From: Bacteroidales bacterium
Lineage (GTDB): Bacteria > Bacteroidota > Bacteroidia > Bacteroidales > SMBSF77
Length of the DNA stretch: 10,521 nucleotides
Reading direction: 5' to 3'
Assembly (NCBI GenBank): GCA_021106655.1
Contig: JAIOTT010000395.1
Location: forward strand, 1-10,521
Made by a program: the position numbers and the translations under genes. The notes beneath the pieces were generated by a model. It was not told where the DNA came from. It saw only the letters and a program-made list of their open reading frames with translations, and did no database searches. The stretch's first letter is position 1; the number at the start of each line of letters is the position of its first letter. Below are positions 1 to 7,345 of this stretch, one piece after another.

Positions 1-1998
1 ATATACAACTGAGGAATTATTTGGATTAACTGCGACATAGCTAAAATATGCTATCCATGCAGGTAGTCCTGTAGTAATATCTGTCCATGAAGTACCCGAA
101 TTGTTAGTCATATACACGTCACATGGTGTAGCTCCATATATTCTTCCAAGGTTATTTATTCCATGTGCAATCTGTTTAAAGTTAAGTGTTGTTGTATTGC
201 CTGTGCCTAAGGGTGACCATGAACTTCCTGCATTGGTTGTTTTCCAGATGTCAGTATGACCCAGGTACAATGTTTGCGGATTTGTTGGGTGCATTATCCA
301 TCCAACATCCCAAATATCACTATGTACAGTATCAGGTGTGATACTAATAAATGATACACCATTGTTTGTCGATTTATGTAATGTAGCATAAGTTGATTCA
401 TATAAAATATTGATATTAGTGTAATCGATCATTGACTCAAATCCATCAGCTCCAATATCGTGAGTAAATATACCATTATCAAGTGTATTGCATCCGTTAT
501 CCTGAGTACCACCTACAACTTTGTTAATGTCCTGAGGGGTAGTACCTATTCTGTAAAACTGCGTAATTACAAGACCGTCAGAGTGGTCTGTCCAGTTGGC
601 TGCGCTATTTGAGGTGCTAAAAATGCCCCCATCGCTTCCGCAATATAATCGGTTTGGGATACCAGGGTGATATATAAGTTCGTGTATGTCTGCATGTGTA
701 TATTCATATCCTGGAGTCCATTGATCCCAAAAAGAAGTAATCGTCCATGTAACCCCTTTATCCATTGATTTCCAGCAATTAATACCTCCAATATGAACTT
801 CGTGGCTATTTGTTGGCGAAACAGCAATAGCCAGATCCCATGAATATTGCCCTTTCAGATCATTGCCATCTGTGGCATACCCAAGTATATTTGGACTGTC
901 TGATTTCAAATTAAAGGATGAGCCACTGTCATAAGACCTGTATAAACCTGCAAAGGCTGGCCTGGTTTCACTCAAGGTATTTTGTCCATACAATAAATAA
1001 ACAACAGAATTATTATCCGGGCTTACACCAATTTCAATTCTGTAAGCACCGGAGGTTGGAAGGCCTGTTGCCATACTGGACCAAGTATTGCCACCATCGG
1101 TTGATTTGTAAAAAAAGTACATATTTGTAGCATACATCACTCCGGGATTATTTGGTTTGAATTCAATATCATAAAAGTAACCGGTTTTAACTATTGAAAA
1201 TGATTGCCATCCATCTGTTGTTTTATATATTCCATCATTGAAAACTGCAAACATTTTTTGTGGATCTGTTGGATGCATCAATAGTTTATATGCATGTTTG
1301 TCATCTAAAATACCAAAGCTAAGGTTGGTTGATTGCCATGTAAGCCCACCATTAACTGTTTTCAATATTCCAATCGACTTGGTTTGTGCACCATCACCGT
1401 CTCCTGTAAGGATATATATAATATCAGGAATACTATGATGTATCGCTATGCCTGATATTCCAATTATCGGTAGTCCATCTGTAAGTGGTTCCCATGGAAT
1501 TGATCCGTCTTTTTTCCATAATCCACCTGCAGGCGTCCCTGCAAAATATATAGTTGTGTCTGTTGGATGAAATGCAAAGCAATTAACTCTGCCAACACCA
1601 CCGTTCCATCCATTTCCAAGAACGTAATTGCTTGGACCCATAGATACCCAGTTTCCCGGATCATAATTAGCAGGTAAGGCGTTTGCATTAAAGTTTGAAG
1701 TATAATCAATATACTCTGCCATGGTTTTAGCTGCGATATTAAAAATTATACCTGAATGCCCAAAACGTGGCTCAACAAAAGTTTCCCAACGTTTAAACTG
1801 TTTAAATCCGCTTCCTCTTCCTTTATCCCGGTTCTGAAAATAATTATTGAATTCAAGCTGAATCTTTTTGAAGTCTTTATTATTGGGATCATTCATTGAG
1901 CGGATATACTGAGGTGAATTGTCAATGCTCTGACAATCTGCCAGGGGTGCCCATATTACATGGGAAAGTACTAATATAAAGATTATTATTCGTTTCAT
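1..1998 (-). CDS. Secreted Asp-box (BNR/sortilin-like) beta-propeller protein, C-terminus beyond the left edge
   Basis: An open frame of 666 codons begins at the ATG at 1998-1996 and runs through position 1 without a stop, so the 3' end is missing. The first ~22 residues look like a signal peptide (MKR, then a hydrophobic stretch, then an Ala/Cys region). Residues ~25-110 are a charged, mostly helical segment containing QFKRWETFVEPR, a pattern I associate with Bacteroidota exported repeat proteins. From about residue 125 onward there are about nine Asp-box-like motifs, for example KTVNGGLTWQ (W221), KSTDGGNTWSS (W306), KSMDKGVTWT (W418), KTTNAGSSWS (W594) and NSGTSWTD (W638). All conserved Trp codons sampled from 85 to 1338 lie in one frame. 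These motifs mark blades of sialidase/sortilin-type propellers; no enzyme active site is evident. A type IX secretion sorting domain at the missing C-terminus is likely but unseen. The gene starts 55 bp after the upstream secreted-protein gene on the same strand and has no obvious promoter of its own. Confidence 0.88.
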   Translation of the reverse strand, partial: MKRIIIFILVLSHVIWAPLADCQSIDNSPQYIRSMNDPNNKDFKKIQLEFNNYFQNRDKGRGSGFKQFKRWETFVEPRFGHSGIIFNIAAKTMAEYIDYTSNFNANALPANYDPGNWVSMGPSNYVLGNGWNGGVGRVNCFAFHPTDTTIYFAGTPAGGLWKKDGSIPWEPLTDGLPIIGISGIAIHHSIPDIIYILTGDGDGAQTKSIGILKTVNGGLTWQSTNLSFGILDDKHAYKLLMHPTDPQKMFAVFNDGIYKTTDGWQSFSIVKTGYFYDIEFKPNNPGVMYATNMYFFYKSTDGGNTWSSMATGLPTSGAYRIEIGVSPDNNSVVYLLYGQNTLSETRPAFAGLYRSYDSGSSFNLKSDSPNILGYATDGNDLKGQYSWDLAIAVSPTNSHEVHIGGINCWKSMDKGVTWTITSFWDQWTPGYEYTHADIHELIYHPGIPNRLYCGSDGGIFSTSNSAANWTDHSDGLVITQFYRIGTTPQDINKVVGGTQDNGCNTLDNGIFTHDIGADGFESMIDYTNINILYESTYATLHKSTNNGVSFISITPDTVHSDIWDVGWIMHPTNPQTLYLGHTDIWKTTNAGSSWSPLGTGNTTTLNFKQIAHGINNLGRIYGATPCDVYMTNNSGTSWTDITTGLPAWIAYFSYVAVNPNNSSVVY

Positions 1999-2053
1999 GA
2001 CTTATAATTATTAATTATTAATGGTTAATGGTTAATTATTAATGCTTATAAAT
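1999..2053. repeat. AT-rich intergenic spacer with short direct repeats
   Basis: The 55-bp gap between the two leftmost minus-strand genes is almost entirely A and T. It contains two copies of TTAATGG in tandem, flanked on both sides by TTAATTATTAAT-like blocks, and a CTTATAA word at each end. No TAnnTTTG promoter box is seen in either orientation, and no GC-rich hairpin is present. The two genes are therefore probably on one transcript. The repeats may be simple slippage products. Confidence 0.5.
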
Positions 2054-4636
2054 CTATTTATTCTTTAGATTGTTGAGTTCTGTTTCGAGTTTTACGATTC
2101 GTTTATGCATATTAATAATGTATAAAGTAAGTTCTTCAATCTTTTCCATTTGCTTGGTCGACATTTCCCCAAGAGTGATACCTTCTTTATTAATATTCTC
2201 AGCAGAAGGCATTCCGGGTAGATGTTTGTTTGTGCGTATACTTTTTTCCAGTTCCTTTATTGGTGTCAGGGGATAGTCTTTGTTAAAGACATAATCGGGC
2301 CAGGCTATTGAAGCCTGCACTTTTAATTCTTCACAGATTACTTTTCCATCGATTGATACTTTATATCCACTAGCACCTGTACTATTACCAATATAAACAT
2401 TATCCCTGACAAACAGATCACCATCGTTCATGAAAGCAGCCCAGCCATCTGAGGTTGATGCATATATTGCATAATGATTACCTGTACCTGAAGTTGTGAT
2501 CATAGAATACAAGCCAAAAATATCTCCTGAGTTACCATTATCTTCTGTTTCTATATAAACTCCGAAAGATGGGGAATTATCTGCAGGATTAGCTTCCACC
2601 CTTGTATATATTCCCAATTTGTCACCTGTACCATCAGAACTTATCATGTTATGTATTCCAAATTTGTTTGATGATCCGCTGTATTGATTGTCAGTGCTTA
2701 TACTTCTAGTTGAAGAACTTGTCTTTATATTTAATGAATAATTAGTTGAGGTAGTACCAATTCCGACATTTCCTTCAAAATAGTTTTGTCCGCCTTCAAA
2801 ATACCCTGCATAACCGTCGTTGGTTGAAGCATAGATTGCATAATGATCACCAGTGCCTGTGGCTGTGAGGGCAGAATATAAACCATAAGTATTACCTGAG
2901 TTGTCATTATCATTGGTATATATATAAGCTCCGTATAATGGATTATTTTCTGCCGGATTACCATCTACTTGTGAATATAGCCCATATTTATCGCCGGTAC
3001 CTTCAGAATTTACAATACTATATACTCCAAATTTATCTAATGATCCGCTGTATCGATTAAAAGTATAGATGCTTTTATTTGTAGAAGTGGATCTTATGCT
3101 TAATGAATAAGGAGAAGATGTAGTTCCTATTCCAACATTGCCTTCAAAATAGTTTTTTCCACCCTCAAAATATCCTGCATAGCCATCTGCACTTTCAGTC
3201 AAACCATATATAGCACGATTAATTCCATATTGAGCAGATGCCTTGCCAAAGACCGCTTCTCCTGATGCGGAATTTGCTTCTGCGTAAATTCCTGAACCGG
3301 CTCCATAATTTGTGGCCAAAATTGCTGGATTGGAATGTAAAGCATCGTTGTGTTCGGCAATAAGACCTATACCTTCTGTACTTGCCGCAAATACAGCACA
3401 TGATGTATCAGGAACACTATTTGCAACAATAGCTGTTCCACTCGGGTTGTTGACATGAAGCTTGAAATTTGGATTTGTAGTTCCTATACCAACATTTCCA
3501 TTACTTCTTATTGATAATATTCTGTAATAGCTTGTTGATTGGAAATCTTCTGTGTCAGCATATAAGCAAAGCTGATCACCTTCATTCAGGAACTTGTAAT
3601 CTTCAAACTGGTTACCAATTCTCACAAATTCCAGTCCGGTATAATGGTTTGTAGAGCTAATTCTAATGTTTGTTATTCCGCTTCCGTAAACATCAAGTCT
3701 ATGCACCGGAGATGTTGTTCCAATTCCGATTTTGTAACCATCATTATATAAATGACTATTTGCCTGCCATGATCCTCCGGAATAACGTAATGTTTGACCT
3801 GTCGTTCCAACCGGTAATCCTCCACTTGGTAAAGTAATTGTATTTCCTGCAGTTATTGACAGGTCATTGCCATTCAGAGATAAATGTTGAACTTCATTTA
3901 TTGGACTATGATCTGCATCGTTTACCTCATCAATGAAAAAACCACCTGAATCTGATAAAATAACAATGTTTCCAATCTTGCCAATTTTTTGCAATTCATT
4001 TGTTGAGTCTGCATCATTGTCTTTTACCTCATCAATAAATGAGCCGCCATTCTGATTGAGGAATACAAGATTGCCAATTTTATTAATGTTTTGCAATTCA
4101 TTTGTTGAGTCTGTATCATTATCATTTACTTCATCTACAAATGAACCACCACCCTGATTAAGGACAACGAGATTGCCAATTTTATTAATGTTTTGCAATT
4201 CATTTGAAGGATCAGCATCAGCGTCATTTACATTGGTAGTATTTTTTGAATGTAATGCATAAGGAACAGACAGTAATTGTGAAACACCCATTAAAGTATA
4301 CGCAATTCCACCCAAAGGATCCGTTTCTGTTTTAATAAAGAAAATATCATTCCCCCAGTCAATCGAAGAAAAATCACCAATTCCTGTACCTGTTCCTATT
4401 GCAATATTTGCCAGACCAAAGTGATTGGTGTGAACTGCATGTGTTTCAATATATACAGGAGTACCACTCACACTTCCTGCAAGAATGCTTATTCGGATTG
4501 AAACATCCTGGTCAGAAATAATGTTACCAAGATTGTTTCTGGCAATTGCCTGGTATTTGAATGCCTGTGGTGTTTGAGCTGTTAAACTACTGAATATTAT
4601 AAGCAAGATGGCAAAACTCTGGTAGATCTTTTTCAT
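2054..4636 (-). CDS. Secreted repeat protein with tail-fibre-like C-terminal domain
   Basis: The protein has 860 residues when started at the ATG at 4636. A start 45 bases further upstream (4681) is unlikely because it lies inside the promoter's -7 box, and the shorter start gives a clean signal peptide (MKKIYQS, hydrophobic core, SLTA then QTPQAF). Residues ~20-130 match the N-terminal region often seen in Bacteroidota exported proteins, ending in SVPYALHSK. Residues 145-246 are three 34-residue repeats (NELQ...IGN...DEV.D.D). There follow GNVGIGTT-type motifs of phage-fibre and adhesin proteins, then a 123-residue unit present twice (residues 484-606 and 607-729). The last ~95 residues (WPDYVF...NKHLPGMPSA...GEMSTKQMEKIEELTLYI) are a common Bacteroidota tail-fibre-like end, finishing in a coiled coil. 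This is probably an elongated surface or secreted fibre, perhaps trimeric; its binding target cannot be told. It is divergent from thrS and is followed by the propeller gene. Confidence 0.88.
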   Translation of the reverse strand: MKKIYQSFAILLIIFSSLTAQTPQAFKYQAIARNNLGNIISDQDVSIRISILAGSVSGTPVYIETHAVHTNHFGLANIAIGTGTGIGDFSSIDWGNDIFFIKTETDPLGGIAYTLMGVSQLLSVPYALHSKNTTNVNDADADPSNELQNINKIGNLVVLNQGGGSFVDEVNDNDTDSTNELQNINKIGNLVFLNQNGGSFIDEVKDNDADSTNELQKIGKIGNIVILSDSGGFFIDEVNDADHSPINEVQHLSLNGNDLSITAGNTITLPSGGLPVGTTGQTLRYSGGSWQANSHLYNDGYKIGIGTTSPVHRLDVYGSGITNIRISSTNHYTGLEFVRIGNQFEDYKFLNEGDQLCLYADTEDFQSTSYYRILSIRSNGNVGIGTTNPNFKLHVNNPSGTAIVANSVPDTSCAVFAASTEGIGLIAEHNDALHSNPAILATNYGAGSGIYAEANSASGEAVFGKASAQYGINRAIYGLTESADGYAGYFEGGKNYFEGNVGIGTTSSPYSLSIRSTSTNKSIYTFNRYSGSLDKFGVYSIVNSEGTGDKYGLYSQVDGNPAENNPLYGAYIYTNDNDNSGNTYGLYSALTATGTGDHYAIYASTNDGYAGYFEGGQNYFEGNVGIGTTSTNYSLNIKTSSSTRSISTDNQYSGSSNKFGIHNMISSDGTGDKLGIYTRVEANPADNSPSFGVYIETEDNGNSGDIFGLYSMITTSGTGNHYAIYASTSDGWAAFMNDGDLFVRDNVYIGNSTGASGYKVSIDGKVICEELKVQASIAWPDYVFNKDYPLTPIKELEKSIRTNKHLPGMPSAENINKEGITLGEMSTKQMEKIEELTLYIINMHKRIVKLETELNNLKNK
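2450..3187 (-). repeat. Two tandem 369-bp coding repeats (123 residues each)
   Basis: Within the 860-residue protein, a unit starting at the codon for D in DGYAGYFEGG occurs at 3187-2819 and again at 2818-2450, exactly 369 bp apart. A shortened third beginning (DGWAAF) follows at 2449. The units share GYFEGGxNYFEGNVGIGTT, EGTGDKYGLY/DGTGDKLGIY, DNDNSGNTYGLYS/DNGNSGDIFGLYS and GTGxHYAIYAST. The spacing is perfectly in frame, so the duplication lengthens the fibre by one module. Confidence 0.85.
3899..4204 (-). repeat. Three tandem 102-bp coding repeats (34 residues each)
   Basis: Units start at 4204, 4102 and 4000 and keep an exact 102-bp period; a degenerate fourth start (NEVQ) is at 3898. 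Each encodes NELQ(N/K)I(N/G)KIGN, then a hydrophobic strand, GG.F(V/I)DEV and D.D. The first two copies share nearly the same DNA, while the third has drifted. The acidic DxDxD ends could bind calcium, which is inference only. Confidence 0.9.
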
Positions 4637-4678
4637 GATTATTGAAGTTATTTGGTTAATATTAAAATCTATCTTCTT

Positions 4679-4710
4679 CAAAGATAGTTGAAAAGGTCGC
4701 TAAATGCAAT
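4679..4710 (-). promoter_or_regulatory. Bacteroidota-type promoter for the secreted-protein genes
   Basis: On the minus strand a perfect -7 box TATCTTTG (fits TAnnTTTG) spans 4686-4679. It is preceded, after a 20-bp spacer, by ATTG at 4710-4707, a 3-of-4 match to the TTTG -33 box. The known spacing in Bacteroides is about 19-21 bp. Transcription would begin near 4672, giving a leader of about 36 nt before the ATG at 4636. Confidence 0.65.
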
Positions 4711-4716
4711 ATTTTG

Positions 4717-4747
4717 TTTGTGCAAAGCAGATAATTATATATCTTTG
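4717..4747 (+). promoter_or_regulatory. Bacteroidota-type promoter for the thrS-infC-rpmI-rplT operon
   Basis: TTTG at 4717-4720, a 19-bp spacer, then TATCTTTG at 4740-4747 exactly match the Bacteroidota housekeeping pattern TTTG-N19-21-TAnnTTTG. Transcription should start near 4754. This leaves a leader of only about 9 nt to the ATG at 4763 or about 21 nt to the ATG at 4775, and it excludes the TTG at 4688 as the thrS start. Confidence 0.75.
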
Positions 4748-4774
4748 CAGCCAATTTTTAAAATGCAAAAAGGG

Positions 4775-6538
4775 ATGATTAATATTACTTTACCTGATGA
4801 TACAGTAAAACAATTTGATGAAGGTGTTACACCTATGGATATCGCTAAAAGTATTAGTGAAGGGTTAGCTCGAAATGTTATTAGTTCAAAGGTAAATGGT
4901 GAGCCCTGGGATGCTGCCAGACCTATAAACAGTGATGCTAGTGTAAAATTATTTACATGGAGAGATGATGAGGGAAAAGCAGCATTCTGGCATTCCTCAG
5001 CTCATCTTATGGCGGAAGCTATTGAAGATTTATACCCTGGTACAAAATTTGGAATCGGGCCTGATATTGAAAATGGTTTTTATTATGATATTGATACAGG
5101 TGATAAGGTAATATCCTCTGAGAATTTTAAAGATATTGAGGACAAGATGATTGAGATAGCAAGGAAGAAACAGGGATTTACCAGAAAAGATGTTTCAAAA
5201 AAGGAAGCTATTCAACATTTTACCAATAAGGGTGATGAATATAAACTTGAGCTTATTAAAGAATTAGAGGATGGTTCAATTACGTTATATGAATCCGGAA
5301 ATTTCACAGATCTTTGTCGTGGCCCGCATCTGCCTGATACTTCAAATATTAAGGCTGTTAAGCTTTTAAATGTTGCCGGTGCATACTGGAGGGGAGATGA
5401 AAAGAGAAAGCAACTTACCCGTATCTATGGGGTTAGCTTTCCTAAGCAAAAGGAATTAACTGAATATCTGATCTTACTGGAGGAAGCAAAAAAGCGTGAT
5501 CATAGAAAGATAGGTAAAGAGCTGGAATTATTTACTTTTTCACAGGAAGTAGGTGTGGGATTACCACTTTGGCTCCCTAAAGGTGCTGAACTCAGGGAGA
5601 GGCTGGAGAATTTTTTGAAAAAAGTTCAGAAAGAGGCAGGCTATGAACAAGTTCTTACTCCTCATATTGGAAGAAAGGAGCTTTATGTTACTTCTGGCCA
5701 TTATGAAAAATATGGTCAGGATTCTTTTCATCCGATCTCAACTCCCGTTGAAGGTGAGGAGTTTATGTTAAAGCCTATGAACTGCCCTCATCATTGTGAG
5801 ATATATAAGAGCAAACCACACTCATATAAAGATCTGCCTATTCGTTATGCGGAATTTGGAACTGTATACAGATATGAACAGAGTGGCGAACTGCATGGTT
5901 TAACAAGAGTTCGCGGATTTACACAGGATGATGCCCATATATTTTGCACACCTGAGCAGTTAAAGGAAGAGTTCATTGCTGTTATAGATATAGTTCTTTA
6001 TATATTTAAGACACTTGATTTTGCTGATTTTATTACCCAGATATCATTACGTGACCCTAAGGATAATGATAAATATATCGGTTCTGATGAAAATTGGGAG
6101 AAGGCGGAAAAAGCAATTCTTGAAGCTGTTGAAGAAACGGAACTTAACGCTGTTATTGAGGTTGGTGAAGCAGCATTTTATGGGCCAAAGCTCGATTTCA
6201 TTGTAAAGGATGCTATTGGGAGAAAATGGCAATTAGGAACTATACAGGTTGATTACAACCTCCCTGATCGATTTGAACTTGAGTATACAGGAAGTGATAA
6301 TGAAAAACATCGCCCTGTGATGATACATCGTGCTCCTTTTGGATCAATGGAAAGATTTGTAGCCGTTCTGATAGAACATTGTGCAGGGAAATTCCCTCTA
6401 TGGCTCACTCCTGAACAACTTATCATATTGCCAATCAGTGAAAAATATCAGAAATATGCAGAAAAAGTTTTAAAGTTACCGCCCAAATTGATGACAGGAA
6501 CGAGAAGACTGGTAGAAAGATCCGTGATGCGGAACTGA
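4775..6538 (+). CDS. thrS: Threonyl-tRNA synthetase, frame broken in the anticodon-binding domain
   Basis: This enzyme charges tRNA-Thr with threonine in the cytoplasm. With M1 at 4775 (MINITLPDD, where TGS domains usually begin; an ATG at 4763 is the alternative), residues 1-61 are the TGS domain. The editing domain follows, with HSSAH (H73, H77) and CRGPH (C181, H185). The class II catalytic core has motif 2 (YRYEQSGELHGLTRVRGF) and motif 3 (HRAPFGSMERF). The expected zinc ligands are present: C337 in MNCPHHC, H388 in DDAH and H518. The anticodon-binding domain starts normally (LIILPISEKYQKYAEKVLK) but then reads LPPKLMTGTRR and stops after 587 residues, against about 640 in the family. The rest is found in the -1 frame at 6490-6690. 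The catalytic and editing parts are complete. It is the first gene of the operon, under the promoter at 4717-4747. Confidence 0.93.
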   Translation: MINITLPDDTVKQFDEGVTPMDIAKSISEGLARNVISSKVNGEPWDAARPINSDASVKLFTWRDDEGKAAFWHSSAHLMAEAIEDLYPGTKFGIGPDIENGFYYDIDTGDKVISSENFKDIEDKMIEIARKKQGFTRKDVSKKEAIQHFTNKGDEYKLELIKELEDGSITLYESGNFTDLCRGPHLPDTSNIKAVKLLNVAGAYWRGDEKRKQLTRIYGVSFPKQKELTEYLILLEEAKKRDHRKIGKELELFTFSQEVGVGLPLWLPKGAELRERLENFLKKVQKEAGYEQVLTPHIGRKELYVTSGHYEKYGQDSFHPISTPVEGEEFMLKPMNCPHHCEIYKSKPHSYKDLPIRYAEFGTVYRYEQSGELHGLTRVRGFTQDDAHIFCTPEQLKEEFIAVIDIVLYIFKTLDFADFITQISLRDPKDNDKYIGSDENWEKAEKAILEAVEETELNAVIEVGEAAFYGPKLDFIVKDAIGRKWQLGTIQVDYNLPDRFELEYTGSDNEKHRPVMIHRAPFGSMERFVAVLIEHCAGKFPLWLTPEQLIILPISEKYQKYAEKVLKLPPKLMTGTRRLVERSVMRN

Positions 6539-6690
6539 AAAAGATACCTTCTATGTGGATAGTCGGGGAAAAAGAAGAGTCAGAGAATACTGTCTCTGTG
6601 AGAAAACAAGGACAAGGCGACCTCGGAACATATTCAATAGAGGGCTTCTCAGAAATGATGAAAGATGAGGTAAATAAGTCGCTGACTTAA
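6490..6690 (+). pseudogene. thrS: Out-of-frame 3' end of thrS (rest of the anticodon-binding domain)
   Basis: Read from GAT at 6490, the frame one base behind thrS encodes 66 residues: DDRNEKTGRKIRDAELKKIP, then a WIVGEKE strand, VSVRKQGQGDLG and a final helix, ending at TAA 6688-6690. This is the standard C-terminal part of ThrRS. It has no start codon or ribosome-binding site of its own, so it is the displaced end of the gene rather than a new one. From the Y of KYAEKV to the first D of DDRNEK there are 12 residue steps, where I recall 18 in E. coli and Bacteroides ThrRS. A loss of 19 bp near 6476-6489 explains both the shortness and the frame change. Restoring it would give about 644 residues, the normal length. 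Confidence 0.85.
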
Positions 6691-6739
6691 TATTATATAT
6701 TATTAAAGTATCAATAAAAGTATTTATTAATCTAAAGAT

Positions 6740-6756
6740 AAGGAGAAACAACAATA
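6740..6756 (+). promoter_or_regulatory. Shine-Dalgarno sequence and ATA start of infC
   Basis: AAGGAG at 6740-6745 is followed by 8 bases and then ATA at 6754-6756. An in-frame TAA at 6739-6741 overlaps the SD, so the start must lie downstream of it. No ATG, GTG or TTG occurs in frame until the TTG at 6922, which is inside the conserved domain. thrS, rpmI and rplT show no comparable SD. Confidence 0.65.
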
Positions 6757-7311
6757 GCAGCTTTAATTAAGAAACCATATAGAGGCAGGAGGTTTTATAG
6801 AAAACCTGAAGATCCTCATAAAATCAATGAGAAAATTACTGCTCCGGTAGTTCGCGTTGTAGGAGAAAATATTGAAACAGGAATATTATCGTTAAAGGAG
6901 GCTCTTGAAATTGCAGACTCATTGAATCTTGATCTTGTTGAGATATCTCCTAATGCTAATCCGCCTGTTTGTAAGGTGATTGACTATAAGAAGTTTCTTT
7001 ATGATCAAAAGAAAAAACAAAAAATAATTAAAGCAAAATCAGCTAAGATAGTTGTTAAAGAGATACGACTTGGGCCTCATACTGATGATCATGATTTTAA
7101 TTTTAAGTTAAAACATGCAATTAAATTTTTAGGTGATGGTGCAAAAGTTAAAGTGGATGTTTTCTTTAAAGGAAGATCAATAATATATAAGGAGAAAGGA
7201 GAGATAATACTATTGAAATTTGCCCAGGAGTTGTCTGAATATGGAAAAGTAGAACAACTTCCTAAACTTGAGGGTAAAAGAATGATCATGATAGTATCTC
7301 CAAAAAAATAA
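6754..7311 (+). CDS. infC: Translation initiation factor IF-3, probable ATA start
   Basis: IF-3 binds the 30S subunit, keeps it apart from 50S and checks the start codon and initiator tRNA. Started at ATA 6754, the product has 185 residues. A basic N-terminal tail (AALIKKPYRGRRFYRKP) leads to HKINEKI, then the N-domain with DLVEISPNANPPVCKVIDYKKFLY, a lysine-rich linker helix, and the C-domain with VKEIRLGPHTDDHDFNFKLKHA, VFFKGRS and LPKLEGKRM. All are hallmark IF-3 segments, and the length fits Bacteroidota IF-3. A TTG start at 6922 would remove the first 56 residues, including conserved ones, and is not believable. An Ala second residue after the ATA agrees with the MA- start I recall for flavobacterial IF-3. 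ATT at 6766 is a weaker alternative, with no SD at proper distance. The gene lies 63 bp after the displaced thrS end and 34 bp before rpmI. A rare start codon could make IF-3 limit its own synthesis, as in E. coli. Confidence 0.93.
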   Translation: MAALIKKPYRGRRFYRKPEDPHKINEKITAPVVRVVGENIETGILSLKEALEIADSLNLDLVEISPNANPPVCKVIDYKKFLYDQKKKQKIIKAKSAKIVVKEIRLGPHTDDHDFNFKLKHAIKFLGDGAKVKVDVFFKGRSIIYKEKGEIILLKFAQELSEYGKVEQLPKLEGKRMIMIVSPKK

Positions 7312-7345
7312 TAACACCATAAATTAATATATAAATAGAGAATTA

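Noticed and set aside
567..1709. Several 60-86 codon open frames on both strands within 1-1998
   Set aside because: They are in other frames of the Asp-box gene, whose own frame is open throughout and carries regularly spaced motifs.
2054..2350. Self-cleaving peptidase S74 (endosialidase chaperone) domain at the fibre C-terminus
   Set aside because: The end resembles the shorter Bacteroidota tail-fibre end (NKHLPGMPSA...KIEELTLYI), and I cannot see the Ser-Lys catalytic arrangement of S74.
3899..4204. CRISPR-like array because of regular repeats
   Set aside because: The 102-bp period is a whole number of codons, there are no distinct unique spacers, and the repeats encode protein modules.
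4637..4681. 15-residue N-terminal extension of the fibre protein from ATG 4681
   Set aside because: The ATG lies inside the -7 box of the gene's own promoter, and the extension would precede a normal signal peptide.
4688..4774. Longer thrS reading from a TTG at 4688
   Set aside because: It overlaps the thrS promoter itself (4717-4747), and the added 29 residues resemble no ThrRS N-terminus; the TGS domain starts at MINITLP.
6922..7311. Short IF-3 starting at TTG 6922
   Set aside because: The same frame upstream encodes conserved IF-3 N-domain sequence (HKINEKI...RVVGENIE), so the TTG is an internal Leu codon.
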